64,000 bases of DNA from Rhizobiales bacterium UBA1912 (GCA_002337455.1 DDGC01000004.1:101174-165173), one strand, 5' to 3'; numbered from the stretch's first letter, positions 51,903 through 60,834 are shown. Notes: generated from the letters alone by a model not told the origin. Program-made: numbers and translations.

Positions 51903-52558
51903 TGCAAGACGACACCCGAGCGGGCACGGGCCATTTCGATTTCAGCAAGCGCCATCAGGGTTTCCGCGCGTTCGACAAGCGTGCGGGCCTCAAGAAGGGC
52001 CTGTTTTTCCGGCGCGCCATAGGGGCCGAGCATTGCAGCAAGATCGACCAGTTCGCCGGTCGCCATGTCTTCGATCTCGTCCCAGTCGACTTCAATGTCG
52101 GAAAATTCGGCATGGGCGCGCAGCACGGTGAGCAGGCGCGGCCGATCCACGGCGTCTTCGCCGAGCTCGGGGGTGAAATCGGCGGAAAATGCCGAAGTGT
52201 CGATGCGCCCCTGGCGATAGGGCGTTGCGGTGGTCAGCTCCTCGATGGGGGCGAACCGGCAAATGCCTTCAAGGATGATGAAATAGCGGCTTTCCGCCTG
52301 TTCCTCGAAATGGGTGATGCGACCGATGCAGCCGACTTTTTCCAAGGGCACCTGCCCGCGAGGTGCTTCCTCGGCGGCGTCGCGTGGCTGGATCAGGCCA
52401 ATCATGCGGTTGCCGGCCAGCGCATCGTCGACCATGGCAACGAAGCGCGGCTCGAATACATTGAGCGGCCGGTGTGCCCCGGGCAGGAGCAGGGCGCGAC
52501 TCAGGGGAAAGAGTGCGAGCATATCGGGCAGTTCCGATATCGAGGCCGGGCGGCGCAT
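51899..52558 (-). CDS. LON peptidase substrate-binding domain protein
   Basis: 219 residues, the isolated N-terminal Lon domain without ATPase or protease: LFPLSRALLLPGAHRPLNVFEPRFVAMVDDALAGNRMIGLIQP then EKVGCIGRITHFEEQAESRYFIILEGICRF. The start at 52558 has AGAGGAAA ahead. Conserved order trx-cochaperone, Lon-N, Trm112 in alphaproteobacteria. Function in protein quality control is plausible but not shown. Confidence 0.9.
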   Translation of the reverse strand: MRRPASISELPDMLALFPLSRALLLPGAHRPLNVFEPRFVAMVDDALAGNRMIGLIQPRDAAEEAPRGQVPLEKVGCIGRITHFEEQAESRYFIILEGICRFAPIEELTTATPYRQGRIDTSAFSADFTPELGEDAVDRPRLLTVLRAHAEFSDIEVDWDEIEDMATGELVDLAAMLGPYGAPEKQALLEARTLVERAETLMALAEIEMARARSGVVLQ

Positions 52559-52710
52559 GGCATTTCCTCTCTTGCTTTTCGTCCTGAAGCCGTTTCGACT
52601 TTCACTAAACCCGATGATCAGGTCCAAATCCAAGCTTTTGCTTTGTCGTGAGACTCGAACCGGAAAAGTCTGCAACTTTTCCTGATCTCGCTCCAGTGCT
52701 GATCCCCGCC

Positions 52711-53646
52711 TTAGCGGAACAGGAGCGAGGACAGCATGCGACGGCCCTTGAGCGTCGCGGCCTCCTTGGGGCCCCAGGCCTCAAAAAATTCGAGCAGCTT
52801 CTTGCGGGCTCCGTCATCTTGCCAATCGCGATCGCGCTCCATGATGCCGATCAGCGCCTGCACAGCGGCAAGCCTGTCCCCCTTGGCATTGCGAATCATC
52901 GCCAGATCGAAACGGGCCTGATGGTCGTCGGGATTTGCGACAAGGGTTTGCTCAAGCTGGGCGTCATCACCGAGCTTTTCGGCTTCTTCTTGAAGCGAGA
53001 TTGCTTTTTCCAGCGCGTCGGCACCGGCATGGCTCTGGTCTTCGGGGAGCATCGCGAGTGTCTGGCGGGCGCCGTCGCGATCTCCCGTCCTGAACTGAAC
53101 TGTGGCTACGCCAATCAGCGCGTCGAGATTGTCGGGGGCATGGCGCAGCACGGTGGCAAAAATCTGATAGGCGCGTTCGAGATCGTCGGCATCGAGCGCG
53201 GCCTGGGCCGCTTCCATGGCGGCCGCGATCTGGGTCTCCGCTTCGGATGGTCCGCCCACACCGGCCTTTGCCGCCATATCGATCAGCTTCTGGGCAAAAC
53301 GAGCAACTTCGCTTTCCGGCAGTGCGCCCATAAAGCCATCCGCCGGGCGACCGCCGACAAAGCCGAAGACCGCAGGGATCGACTGCACACCCATCTGTCC
53401 GGCCAGGGCCTGATTCTCGTCGACGTTGATTTTGACCAGCGCGACCTTGCCGCCAAGCGCCGTCACGACCTTTTCCAATGCCGGCGTCAGCTGCTTGCAC
53501 GGACCGCACCACGGCGCCCAGAAATCGACAAGGACGGGGCGCTGCATTGACGCATCGAGGACATCAGCCTGAAAGCGCGCAGTCGACGATTCGATAATCA
53601 GTCCGTCCTGAGCCGGGGCCTGCTGTGGGGTGAGATTGAGGTCCAT
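52711..53646 (-). CDS. Thioredoxin-TPR cochaperone (CnoX/YbbN family)
   Basis: 311 residues. Thioredoxin domain with active site VDFWAPWCGPCKQLTP near residues 48-61, then tetratricopeptide-like repeats from about 150 (AAQAALDADDLERAYQIFATVL, HQARFDLAMIRNAKGDRLAAVQALIGIMERD). CnoX links redox defence to DnaK and GroEL. The catalytic cysteines are intact here, unlike E. coli YbbN. Frame openings upstream to 53949 cross the tRNA gene; the real start is 53646. Confidence 0.92.
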   Translation of the reverse strand: MDLNLTPQQAPAQDGLIIESSTARFQADVLDASMQRPVLVDFWAPWCGPCKQLTPALEKVVTALGGKVALVKINVDENQALAGQMGVQSIPAVFGFVGGRPADGFMGALPESEVARFAQKLIDMAAKAGVGGPSEAETQIAAAMEAAQAALDADDLERAYQIFATVLRHAPDNLDALIGVATVQFRTGDRDGARQTLAMLPEDQSHAGADALEKAISLQEEAEKLGDDAQLEQTLVANPDDHQARFDLAMIRNAKGDRLAAVQALIGIMERDRDWQDDGARKKLLEFFEAWGPKEAATLKGRRMLSSLLFR

Positions 53647-53791
53647 CTGGTGTTGCCTTTTCTGACCCATCGGTTGGGTGCCGATATATGTGTGGAGCCT
53701 TACACCAAGCGAAGCGCCGGTGCAAAAGCCCAAAGCGATCGCCCGTTTGCCGCCATGACACGGGCGTTGAGGGCAAGGGTGAAAATATGGG

Positions 53792-53820
53792 TTGCAATTG
53801 TCATTTCGGTTGGGCATATA
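53792..53820 (+). promoter_or_regulatory. Candidate promoter of tRNA-Gly
   Basis: TTGCAA at 53792-53797 and CATATA at 53815-53820 are separated by 17 bases; the tRNA begins 45 bases downstream. Pattern match only. Confidence 0.4.
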
Positions 53821-53864
53821 GGCGCGCATCGCGGTGCCGCCAAGGGGTGGACCGGGATTGGAGT

Positions 53865-53939
53865 GCGGGCGTAGCTCAGGGGTAGAGCATAACCTTGCCA
53901 AGGTTAGGGTCGTGAGTTCGAATCTCATCGCCCGCTCCA
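53865..53939 (+). tRNA. tRNA-Gly (anticodon GCC)
   Basis: 75 bases with an encoded 3' CCA. Acceptor stem GCGGGCG / CGCCCGC, D arm TAGCTCAGGGGTAGAGC, anticodon stem AACCT/AGGTT with loop TTGCCAA giving GCC, and T arm GTGAG-TTCGAAT-CTCAT. Its 3' end is the likely attachment site of the accessory element to the right. A terminator follows. Confidence 0.97.
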
Positions 53940-53969
53940 AAAATTCCAAGGCGTGAGAGCCTTGAAATC

Positions 53970-53998
53970 AAAGGGCCGCAAGGCCCTTTTTGCTTTTT
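53970..53998 (+). terminator. Rho-independent terminator after tRNA-Gly
   Basis: AAAGGGCC-GCAA-GGCCCTTT stem with a T-rich tail (TTTGCTTTTTT). Confidence 0.88.
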
Positions 53999-54055
53999 TC
54001 GGAACATCGCTCAGAATTGCTCGGTTGGAGTCCCCGGTTCCATTTCGGTTCCACG

Positions 54056-54379
54056 CTATAGCTGTGATGGCGTGTCCCGGATAATCTCGCGTTCAATGAG
54101 GTCTTGGCGACGAGCTTCTACCTGACGGGCCATCCGTTTGCCCTCCAGTTCGATTACGATTCCCAGTGCTATAATTCCCACCAAACAAGCACCGGCTACG
54201 CCAATCGCTATGAGAGTAAAAGCCTCGTTGAAATAGAGCCACCCCACGGTCAATGCGGCTAAATTCAACAGGATATAAAGAACGGAGACGGCCATTTTCG
54301 CTGCCTCCAAAGGCACCGTGAATAGCAATTGGTTTGCTAGGATGGCGATTAGCAAGGCGATAATGATGACATCGAGCAC
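54056..54379 (-). CDS. Small membrane protein of the accessory region
   Basis: 107 residues with three hydrophobic segments: VIIIALLIAILANQLLF, AVSVLYILLNLAALTVGWLYF and LIAIGVAGACLVGIIALGIVI, then a charged C-terminus. No family recognised. It is divergent from an Xre regulator, with an inverted repeat between the two starts. Confidence 0.55.
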   Translation of the reverse strand: MLDVIIIALLIAILANQLLFTVPLEAAKMAVSVLYILLNLAALTVGWLYFNEAFTLIAIGVAGACLVGIIALGIVIELEGKRMARQVEARRQDLIEREIIRDTPSQL

Positions 54380-54402
54380 GGCGTAAGCCCCCAGAATTGC
54401 GG

Positions 54403-54453
54403 ATAACGAGCATTATAATGCGTCGCAGTAAGGAGCACAATTCTGCTCGTTAT
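54403..54453. promoter_or_regulatory. Operator-like inverted repeats between the membrane protein and Xre genes
   Basis: ATAACGAGCA (54403-54412) is repeated inverted as TGCTCGTTAT (54444-54453), and GAGCA also occurs at 54433-54437 forming a tighter repeat with TGCTC. A TATAAT lies between (54414-54419). Likely binding sites of the adjacent Xre protein. Confidence 0.5.
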
Positions 54454-54458
54454 GCCGG

Positions 54459-54722
54459 ATGGATGTGCGGCGTGTCATCGGAGCAAATGTCAGGCGATAT
54501 CGGCTTCATGCAGATATGACGCAAGCGCGCGTCGCCGAGATTATGGGAGTGGATCGCGCGTACATAAGTGCACTGGAACGTGGCGAGCGAAATCCCACTG
54601 CCATCAGTCTGTGGCACACCGCAGAAGCCCTCGGCGTGCATGTGGCGTCGCTATTCGATGATACCCTGAAGTTTGAAACTGACGAACCGGGGAGAAAGCG
54701 GGCTTCGAAGCGCGGACAATAA
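54459..54722 (+). CDS. Xre-family transcriptional regulator
   Basis: 87 residues. HTH with RRVIGANVRRYRLHADMTQARVAEIMGVDRAYISALERGERNPTAISLWHTAEALGVHVASLF. Typical of immunity-type repressors of mobile elements or of partner regulators. The ATG at 54459 is weakly supported by a ribosome site. Targets are likely the divergent membrane gene and itself. Confidence 0.8.
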   Translation: MDVRRVIGANVRRYRLHADMTQARVAEIMGVDRAYISALERGERNPTAISLWHTAEALGVHVASLFDDTLKFETDEPGRKRASKRGQ

Positions 54723-55025
54723 TTCCGGCTTTCGACTGTTTCAGCGACGAGATGGGTCCCCATCCAGTTTCGCTTTCGACACCTAATCGGGGGGAGGGAT
54801 GCGGCATTTCTCCCCGGAAGGCGATATTGGTCAGTGCGGGGAGGCTACGCCCGTGGCCGGGAGCGGCGGTGGTCATGGTGGTAGCAGGCCGTGCGCCCAA
54901 GGGCGCGGGGGCCCGGCGCGTGGCTAGGGCGCGTACGCTGGCTGCGCCGCGGCCATGCGGCCTGCCTGTGAATAATTGTGCCGTGAATTTCTCTGTGTTT
55001 TAATAACATAAACAAGGAGATAGAG
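54723..55025. other. Gene-poor stretch between the Xre and small hypothetical genes
   Basis: About 300 bases, very GC-rich around 54890-54970 with GCGCCCAAGGGCGC. No convincing gene. An AAGGAG ribosome site for the next gene lies at its right end. Confidence 0.5.
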
Positions 55026-55367
55026 ATGAAAAGCCAATCTCAAGCCGAGCTCCGGCAAGCTGCTATTGCCGCAGCCCAAGCGTCGGTCTATGCACTAGAC
55101 GAGGATTATTGCCATGAGGCGCGAGCAGACTTTCACGAAACAGCTTCCTTGGCTCACCGCGCGGCAGGCGACATCGAAGCGGCGGAATTGCACGATCGTG
55201 CGGCAATCGCTCAAAGATTTGTCTGTTTCTTTCCTACAGACGAGGCGCTGGATATTTCGTTTGACGCCAGTCTCGCCGCTCACGTTGTGAGCGACACAGC
55301 CAATAGTGTCGATGCCCATGGTCGTGAATGGGCGGCGGCGTCAGCTGCCCCTCGCACAAAGCATTGA
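55026..55367 (+). CDS. Hypothetical protein of the accessory region
   Basis: 113 residues with AAGGAGA about seven bases ahead of the ATG. Alanine- and histidine-rich helical sequence (ARADFHETASLAHRAAGDIEAAELHDRAAIAQRF). No family recognised. Good ribosome site and codon pattern support it as a real gene. Confidence 0.55.
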   Translation: MKSQSQAELRQAAIAAAQASVYALDEDYCHEARADFHETASLAHRAAGDIEAAELHDRAAIAQRFVCFFPTDEALDISFDASLAAHVVSDTANSVDAHGREWAAASAAPRTKH

Positions 55368-55667
55368 TCAGGACATTCTGGCTATATTTGCCAGAGCTAT
55401 CACGAAGCTGAAATCGATAGCTTTTTCATCGTCGAACACGGCTCTGAATCACCGGGTCTAGTTTTCCTTGCCGATAACGACGCTCGAATTCCACCACTCG
55501 CTTGCCGACTTGTTCGGCAAGTTTGTCGAGTCGATCGAACCAAAGATGCTCGACAACCACCAAATCCTGCCTTTCAGTACGCTGTCTATTGGGCCGCTAT
55601 TCACGATTGCTCTGCAGTGCTCCTTGGCTGCGTTGATCGAGCTACAACGCAAACCGAAAATACGAGC
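55368..55667. other. Gene-poor stretch left of the integrase
   Basis: Contains a hairpin CTTGCCGA-CTTGT-TCGGCAAG at 55501-55521 with a direct copy of CTTGCCGA at 55467. Two short overlapping open frames on opposite strands (55468-55671 and 55458-55652) lack ribosome sites and are not called. Confidence 0.45.
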
Positions 55668-56936
55668 TTAGCCATTTTCAGCCTCGTCGGTATTGCCGCT
55701 GGCCCCGTAAGCCAGATCGAGCCGTGCAATCGCGTCTTCGCCGCCGCGAACGGCCTGGGTGTAGTGGCCAAGGGTGACGGTGGCGTTGGCATGGCCCGCC
55801 AACTTGGCAACCAGCCCGACCTCCACACCATGCGCCTGCAAGGTCGAAATGAAGCTGTGCCGCGCGGCATGCGGGGTAACGTATGGCAGCTTGAGAGCCT
55901 TGAACGCCGGTACCCAGAACCGCTTGCGGAAGTTTTGATAGAGCAGGGGACCGCCGCCGTCCCTGCGCGGCAAGGGCCAGGGTTGGAGCCGACCGGGACC
56001 GGGAAAGACGCGGTGAAGCTTTCCATCGGTACGCGGGCACACTAGGCGCCACGCGAGCAGCATTTCCCGCAGTGTTGCGGACATGGGAATGGACCGCACC
56101 CCGGCCTCAGTCTTGGTGGCCTCGGTGAGGCTGCCGTCGCGCTCCTGAATGCACCGGATGTGAACGGCATTTGCCACAAAATCCACGTCGTCCCAAAGCA
56201 ACCCGAGCTGTTCGCTGATCCGCGTTCCGGCGAGGAAGGGAAAGGCGTAGTAGATGCCCCGGTGCGGATCGGTCTTGGCGCGGGTAAGGAGCTTGGCCAC
56301 CTGCTCTGGGGCCAGGATGGCCTTCTTGGCCCTGGTTTGCCGCCGTACGACGTTTGACGGCATGGCCGGAGCCCGCACCCGGAAATCCTCTTCGCACAAA
56401 GCCAGTGCTGCCTTGAGCATTGAAAGCGCCCGGTTGGCAGTGTAGCGCCCGACCTGTTCCATGACCGTCCGGTGCCAATTGCGGATTTGCGCGGTGGTGA
56501 GGTCGGCGGTCGAGACCGGACCAAGCAGTTGCAGCAGACGCGCATCGCGCCGGGGCAAATCCCCGGAAATGGTGTACTCGGCCCGTTCACGCACTGTGCC
56601 TTCGAGCAATGGCCCGGTGACGACCTTACCGATGACCTTATAGCCGTAGAGCGTGGAGGCTTTAACTTCCGGTTCGCGGTTCGAAAGATAATGGGCCATC
56701 GCTTCGGCGACGGTGGGAGCCCGCGAGGGGTCCACATAAACTCCGGCATGGACCTTGTTCAGAAGTTCGGTCCGAAAGGCTTCGGCTTCGCGTTTGGTCT
56801 CGAAGGACGGGAGTTTGCGCTGACCGGTGTCGGGGTCGCGGAAATTGACGAACCAGCGGGTCTGCTCAATCTCTCGGTCATTGACCAATTTGCGTCGGCG
56901 GACGCGCTTTGTGACGGAAACATCGAAGGGTTGCAT
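55668..56936 (-). CDS. Tyrosine-type site-specific integrase
   Basis: 422 residues. Lambda-like integrase with an N-terminal arm-binding region, core-binding helices near 75-200, and a catalytic domain holding the full set: Arg239 (GTRISEQ), Lys275 (TKTEAG), His356-x2-Arg359 (HAAR), His382 (AGHAN) and Tyr392 (HYTQ). Probably inserts the element at tRNA-Gly. Its start lies at the edge of a 364-base gap. Confidence 0.92.
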   Translation of the reverse strand: MQPFDVSVTKRVRRRKLVNDREIEQTRWFVNFRDPDTGQRKLPSFETKREAEAFRTELLNKVHAGVYVDPSRAPTVAEAMAHYLSNREPEVKASTLYGYKVIGKVVTGPLLEGTVRERAEYTISGDLPRRDARLLQLLGPVSTADLTTAQIRNWHRTVMEQVGRYTANRALSMLKAALALCEEDFRVRAPAMPSNVVRRQTRAKKAILAPEQVAKLLTRAKTDPHRGIYYAFPFLAGTRISEQLGLLWDDVDFVANAVHIRCIQERDGSLTEATKTEAGVRSIPMSATLREMLLAWRLVCPRTDGKLHRVFPGPGRLQPWPLPRRDGGGPLLYQNFRKRFWVPAFKALKLPYVTPHAARHSFISTLQAHGVEVGLVAKLAGHANATVTLGHYTQAVRGGEDAIARLDLAYGASGNTDEAENG

Positions 56937-57300
56937 TTGTTCTAACCTCTTGTGAATTCAACTAAAAAAGAAAACCACGGGCGATATACTCGGCACAATT
57001 TCTCCCCGGCCGAGCGAGGAACCGAGATGGAACCTGTGGCGGTCGGCGAATATCGCCAGCGTGTTTTCGAGGGGTCGGAGGCCCCGGCGAGCGGGGCCCC
57101 GCGGCGTCCAGAGCCCGCACCGGATTCCACGCCCACACGGGTTGGAGTCGCGGCGAAGACCATTACGACGTGCTGTGCGCCGGGACGGACGGACGCCCTG
57201 GGGACGCTGGCATAGGGGCAGCGGGCGTGGCGCAGCGTGCGGCAGGTCACCCATCCCCCTATCCCATAGTGTGCCGGTGTCCGTCCGTCCCCGCGCGGCA
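56937..57300. other. Non-coding region between integrase and primase with a long inverted repeat
   Basis: No gene. Holds perfect 13-base arms GGGACGGACGGAC (57182-57194) and GTCCGTCCGTCCC (57279-57291). Inside, symmetric at 16 bases from each arm, ATAGGGG and CCCCTAT form an inner pair. Possible recombination, replication or RNA element. Confidence 0.55.
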
Positions 57301-59889
57301 TTAGAAGGGTTCTCCCTTTCGGGGTGGAGCTGACGCATCGGGCAGATAGGAGAGCGGTATCCCCAGTGCCCGTTTTTTGCCCAGAACCCGAAACTGGATC
57401 GGGTCCTTTGGTGTAAAGGCCCCGTCGAGCTTGCGGAGAGCGGATTGCCATGCCCTTTGTGCCCAGGGTGTGTCTCGGAACACCTCACCAAGCCCTGGGG
57501 CACCGTTTGCGATATAAAGGCCGTCATCCTCACCGCCGACCTTTATCCGCATGCCGTAGGCCGAGACGATCCGTTCCGCATCGGAATGAGCGTTGCGGCG
57601 CTCCCGTCGCTCGTCCCGGAGGGTGGCAAGCCAGTCACCAAGGGGATGCCCCTCGATGACGTGGGACAGCAGGTGATCGAAGCATTCCTGAGCATCATCG
57701 CGATGGACCTCAAGCGCATGCCGCTCGACAGCGGGAGCATATTCGGCGGCCAGCGCCCGCGCCTCCTCGTCCGATGGCGCCCTGCCGTTGAGGGCCACGA
57801 AGCCCGCGCCGATCAGGATGCTCATGTTCTGGCGATGCCTACGGTCACCGGTCAGATGCAGATCGATGGCATCAGCAGCGGGCTGCACGAGATGGGCAAG
57901 GTCGATCATATGAGAGGCCCATGCCGAGCCGGTGGACCGAAAATAGGCTTCGTCCTCGGCAATGCGTTTGCTCACCTCACGATCGTTCTCGTGCATTTGA
58001 AGCTCGAACATCGATATGCGCGACTGATCGGCGGGCGACATTCCGCGCGGATTTATGGCGCTGAACAGGAAGGTGGTTCGCAGGCTAAAGCTCATCGCCT
58101 TGCCTTCCGGCGTGCCCCTGAGCACCGGGGTGTCCGCCGACGACGCACTACGGGCGAGCCGTAGGATATTCCGCAGCATGTTGCCGTTCTGGTCGCTCTC
58201 GAACTCATCCAACAGGATCGGCAGACTGTCTGGGCCCAGGGTTTGCCGGATGCCCGCCTCGGTACTCTGCCCGTCCGCCGAAATGGCAAGGGGAGTGAGC
58301 ACGATGGAGGCCACCGTGTGGATGGTGGTCTTACCCGAGCGGGCGGGGCCGTAGACGAAGGCGTGGGGCCGCCACGTTAGTGCGCCGCAGATTGGAGCCA
58401 TCGCCAGCCAGCCGAACAAAAGCCCGGCATCTTGCGGGTTGCGCCAGCTATAGAGCCCGAGGTGATCGCGGAGGCGTTGGGCGTTAAAAGACAATCCGTC
58501 ATCCAGCGAGATGCCCTCAAAGCACAGGTACAGGAACTTAGTGCTCTCGACTGGCTGCCCGAGGTTAACGACGACCTTGTCACCCTCCAGCCAGATGCCC
58601 CGTCCGCGAATGCGCAATGGATTGAACGGCCCAGCGCGACGGCAGGCCTTTATCAAGGCTTCTCCGGCAGCCCGATAATTGGTCGAGCCGGCTTTCGCAC
58701 CGGGAAAACGCCGCGCCCAGAATGTCGATTCGGCCAACCCCAGCAGGTATTGTTCCGCCAGCAATTGCTGGGCCGAGGCGAGAACGATGATCTTGCGCAC
58801 AGGGTCGAGCAGGGCATAGTGTCCTTCCTTGGTGAAACCCAATGGCCTCGGGCCCGATGGACCGGGATCGTATCCGACGCCGAGCTGGATGGGCGAGGTG
58901 ATCGTTCCGCGATGCGAACAGCCATGGCAGAAGCGCTCGTTGCCCGGTTCGGCCGCGATCGTCTCGCACGTCCGTGGTCCGGCTTCCTCCTGGGCGCGCT
59001 GAAGTTTTTTCTCGGCGTCTCTCTGATCGTATTTGGGGTGCCGGGCGCTGTACTCCTGGAAAATGCGCTCGCCGTCGTTGCAACGGGCCGTGATCGAAGC
59101 TGCCCCATGCCAGTTGGGCTCATCGGCGGTGGCTGCCCCCGCCCCGGTGTAATGTCCGTACCACCCGCACTCCTTTTGGATGATGGCGTGATCGGCGCGA
59201 CCGCGAACGGTTGCCTTTCGGGCCTCATCTTCCAGCGATGGTAAAGCTTGTTCTAGATCGGTAAGTGACAGCCGGTTTTCAGGGTTATACTCGATCACAG
59301 TGACCGGCTTGGGCGTGCCCGACTTGTGATTGAAGGACCCCGGCACTCGAAAGACACGGGCAAGATCGAACACGCTGTCGATCTCATACCCCGCGCGCTC
59401 GAAGTGCTTGGCCAAGCGGCGGCCAAAATGGCGCAGGATAGCCTGAGCCTTGCGGCGGTCGTCGCGATTGCGGATCACCAGGGGCGTGTCGAGCTTGAAG
59501 AGGACATGCAACCCATTGCCGCTGTTTTGAATCAGGAACGGCTGATGATCGAACGATCGCAACACAGGCATCGCGGTTTCTGCATTTGGTGGGTACCGCT
59601 TCGCGCTATCCTTTGCGTTGGCGAAATCGATATCGACAAAGAGGCCGGGGAGCATCATGGCCGTATCGTTCGATCCGCGTGACGCGGGGCCGAGGTCGGC
59701 AGGTTGAGTGCTCAGACCGACATAAAGGTCCTCGGAGAGCATCCTCGCTTTCACGTCCTCGACGAGCCGGGAAATATTCCACGGCCCGTACGAACTTGTT
59801 TTCTTGGTCTTACCGCTCCAGAGCTTCAAGTCGTCCTCGAAAGGAGCAGACCAGAACTCAATGATAAAATTGTGCAGGGAAAAGCTCAT
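57301..59889 (-). CDS. Primase-helicase (RepB/AEP-like primase fused to SF3-like ATPase)
   Basis: 862 residues. Primase half with VDID metal motif at 85-88, SGNGLHVL at 123-130 and DLARVFRVPGSFNHKSG at 175-191, typical of archaeo-eukaryotic primases of plasmids and phage satellites. A cysteine cluster at 308-324 (C308, C321, C324) resembles a zinc finger. C-terminal ATPase with Walker A GPARSGKT at 514-521, Walker B LPILLDEF at 556-563 and a later arginine-bearing INPRGMSPADQSRIS. Probably initiates element replication. The ATG at 59889 overlaps the Xis-like stop (ATGA). Confidence 0.85.
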   Translation of the reverse strand: MSFSLHNFIIEFWSAPFEDDLKLWSGKTKKTSSYGPWNISRLVEDVKARMLSEDLYVGLSTQPADLGPASRGSNDTAMMLPGLFVDIDFANAKDSAKRYPPNAETAMPVLRSFDHQPFLIQNSGNGLHVLFKLDTPLVIRNRDDRRKAQAILRHFGRRLAKHFERAGYEIDSVFDLARVFRVPGSFNHKSGTPKPVTVIEYNPENRLSLTDLEQALPSLEDEARKATVRGRADHAIIQKECGWYGHYTGAGAATADEPNWHGAASITARCNDGERIFQEYSARHPKYDQRDAEKKLQRAQEEAGPRTCETIAAEPGNERFCHGCSHRGTITSPIQLGVGYDPGPSGPRPLGFTKEGHYALLDPVRKIIVLASAQQLLAEQYLLGLAESTFWARRFPGAKAGSTNYRAAGEALIKACRRAGPFNPLRIRGRGIWLEGDKVVVNLGQPVESTKFLYLCFEGISLDDGLSFNAQRLRDHLGLYSWRNPQDAGLLFGWLAMAPICGALTWRPHAFVYGPARSGKTTIHTVASIVLTPLAISADGQSTEAGIRQTLGPDSLPILLDEFESDQNGNMLRNILRLARSASSADTPVLRGTPEGKAMSFSLRTTFLFSAINPRGMSPADQSRISMFELQMHENDREVSKRIAEDEAYFRSTGSAWASHMIDLAHLVQPAADAIDLHLTGDRRHRQNMSILIGAGFVALNGRAPSDEEARALAAEYAPAVERHALEVHRDDAQECFDHLLSHVIEGHPLGDWLATLRDERRERRNAHSDAERIVSAYGMRIKVGGEDDGLYIANGAPGLGEVFRDTPWAQRAWQSALRKLDGAFTPKDPIQFRVLGKKRALGIPLSYLPDASAPPRKGEPF

Positions 59890-60137
59890 TGACCGCCCCC
59901 GATCTTCGAGGCTTCGATTGCCGCGATCACTTCGGAAAGGCGCACAAGCTTGCGGCCATTGAACGGGGCGTACGCAGGGATAATGCCTGCTTTTACCGCT
60001 CGGCGGAGAGCCCAGAGATGCACGCCGAGCTTTTCGGCTGCGACATTGAGCGTTACTAATTTTTCGGGTGAATGCACTTCCATCATCTCTCGTAAAAGGC
60101 GGAGATGATGGGGGGCGTAAGCCACTGCACCGCGCAT
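59886..60137 (-). CDS. AlpA/Xis-like helix-turn-helix protein
   Basis: 83 residues. LVTLNVAAEKLGVHLWALRRAVKAGIIPAYAPFNGRKLVRLSEVIAAIEAS is a MerR-type excisionase/AlpA HTH. Such proteins act as excision factors or activators. Translation is coupled to the primase through ATGA. Confidence 0.8.
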   Translation of the reverse strand: MRGAVAYAPHHLRLLREMMEVHSPEKLVTLNVAAEKLGVHLWALRRAVKAGIIPAYAPFNGRKLVRLSEVIAAIEASKIGGGQ

Positions 60138-60834
60138 CTCCGCCCTGTTTCAAGTCAGGGTGAAAATGCAACCGGCAGCGCTACGTAGAGCTTCTCAACC
60201 GTGCGCTCGGCTCTCGCCTTACGCGTAGGTTGTTATGTCTTTGAGCACCACGACACGAAGGCAGTCGGTTTAAACTGCGAACCACAATTGCTTCGTCAGT
60301 CGCCCGGCAACGCTAGCGGATGTTCCCTCGCAGTGAAAGCAATATCTTGATGTTCTTGTTTTGTGGCCCGAAGTACAACTTCATAGTTGGAGGCGCGGAG
60401 CGACAACTGGTTTCCCCCTCCCCCTACCGGGTGAGGGTGCCATAGGTCCGGGACCACTGTCACCACCGTCACGCCGCCACACGGTGACGCTGTGCTGGCG
60501 GTGACGGCACCTAGCCGGGCTACACAGCTACTTTTTGGAGGGGGAAGGGTGGCCTCCATGCTCCCGCGCACGTAGCTGCCGCTGCCACTAAAGCTGCCAT
60601 GGGGCGTGTATAGGTTGAATGCGGGTGAAGCGCACTAAGCGGTAAAGGTTGGCATATGCTCCCTATAACTTCGTCGCATGATCTTGCGTCTTCGTTCAAG
60701 CGCGCGGGTCAGGGTCAAGGCCTGCTTAGCACGGGCGGCTACTACGAATATCGCGCTGCTTTACTAACGGGCAAGATAGCACCAAATTGAAAGACTCATT
60801 TACCAACTCGTTGGAGCATTGGTAAAACAGCAGA
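60138..60834. other. Repeat-bearing non-coding stretch upstream of the large NTPase
   Basis: 697 bases without a convincing gene. At 60457-60510 there are four GTCAC/GTGAC cores in two inverted pairs (TGTCACC, CGTCACG, GGTGACG, GGTGACGG). Base composition drops toward the right, near the NTPase. The NTPase promoter must lie here. Confidence 0.5.
60457..60510. repeat. Iteron-like GTCAC/GTGAC repeats
   Basis: Four copies of GTCAC or its complement GTGAC within about 50 bases, in a head-to-head arrangement. Next to the primase gene; may be an origin or operator of the element. Confidence 0.5.

Noticed and set aside
55458..55671. Two short overlapping frames on opposite strands left of the integrase
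   Set aside because: No ribosome site, cannot both be real, and no family resemblance.
60296..60571. 91-codon minus-strand open frame upstream of the NTPase
   Set aside because: Overlaps the GTGAC repeats, low-complexity translation, no ribosome site.
54723..60834. CRISPR array in the accessory region
   Set aside because: No regularly spaced direct repeats with unique spacers; only short inverted or clustered motifs.
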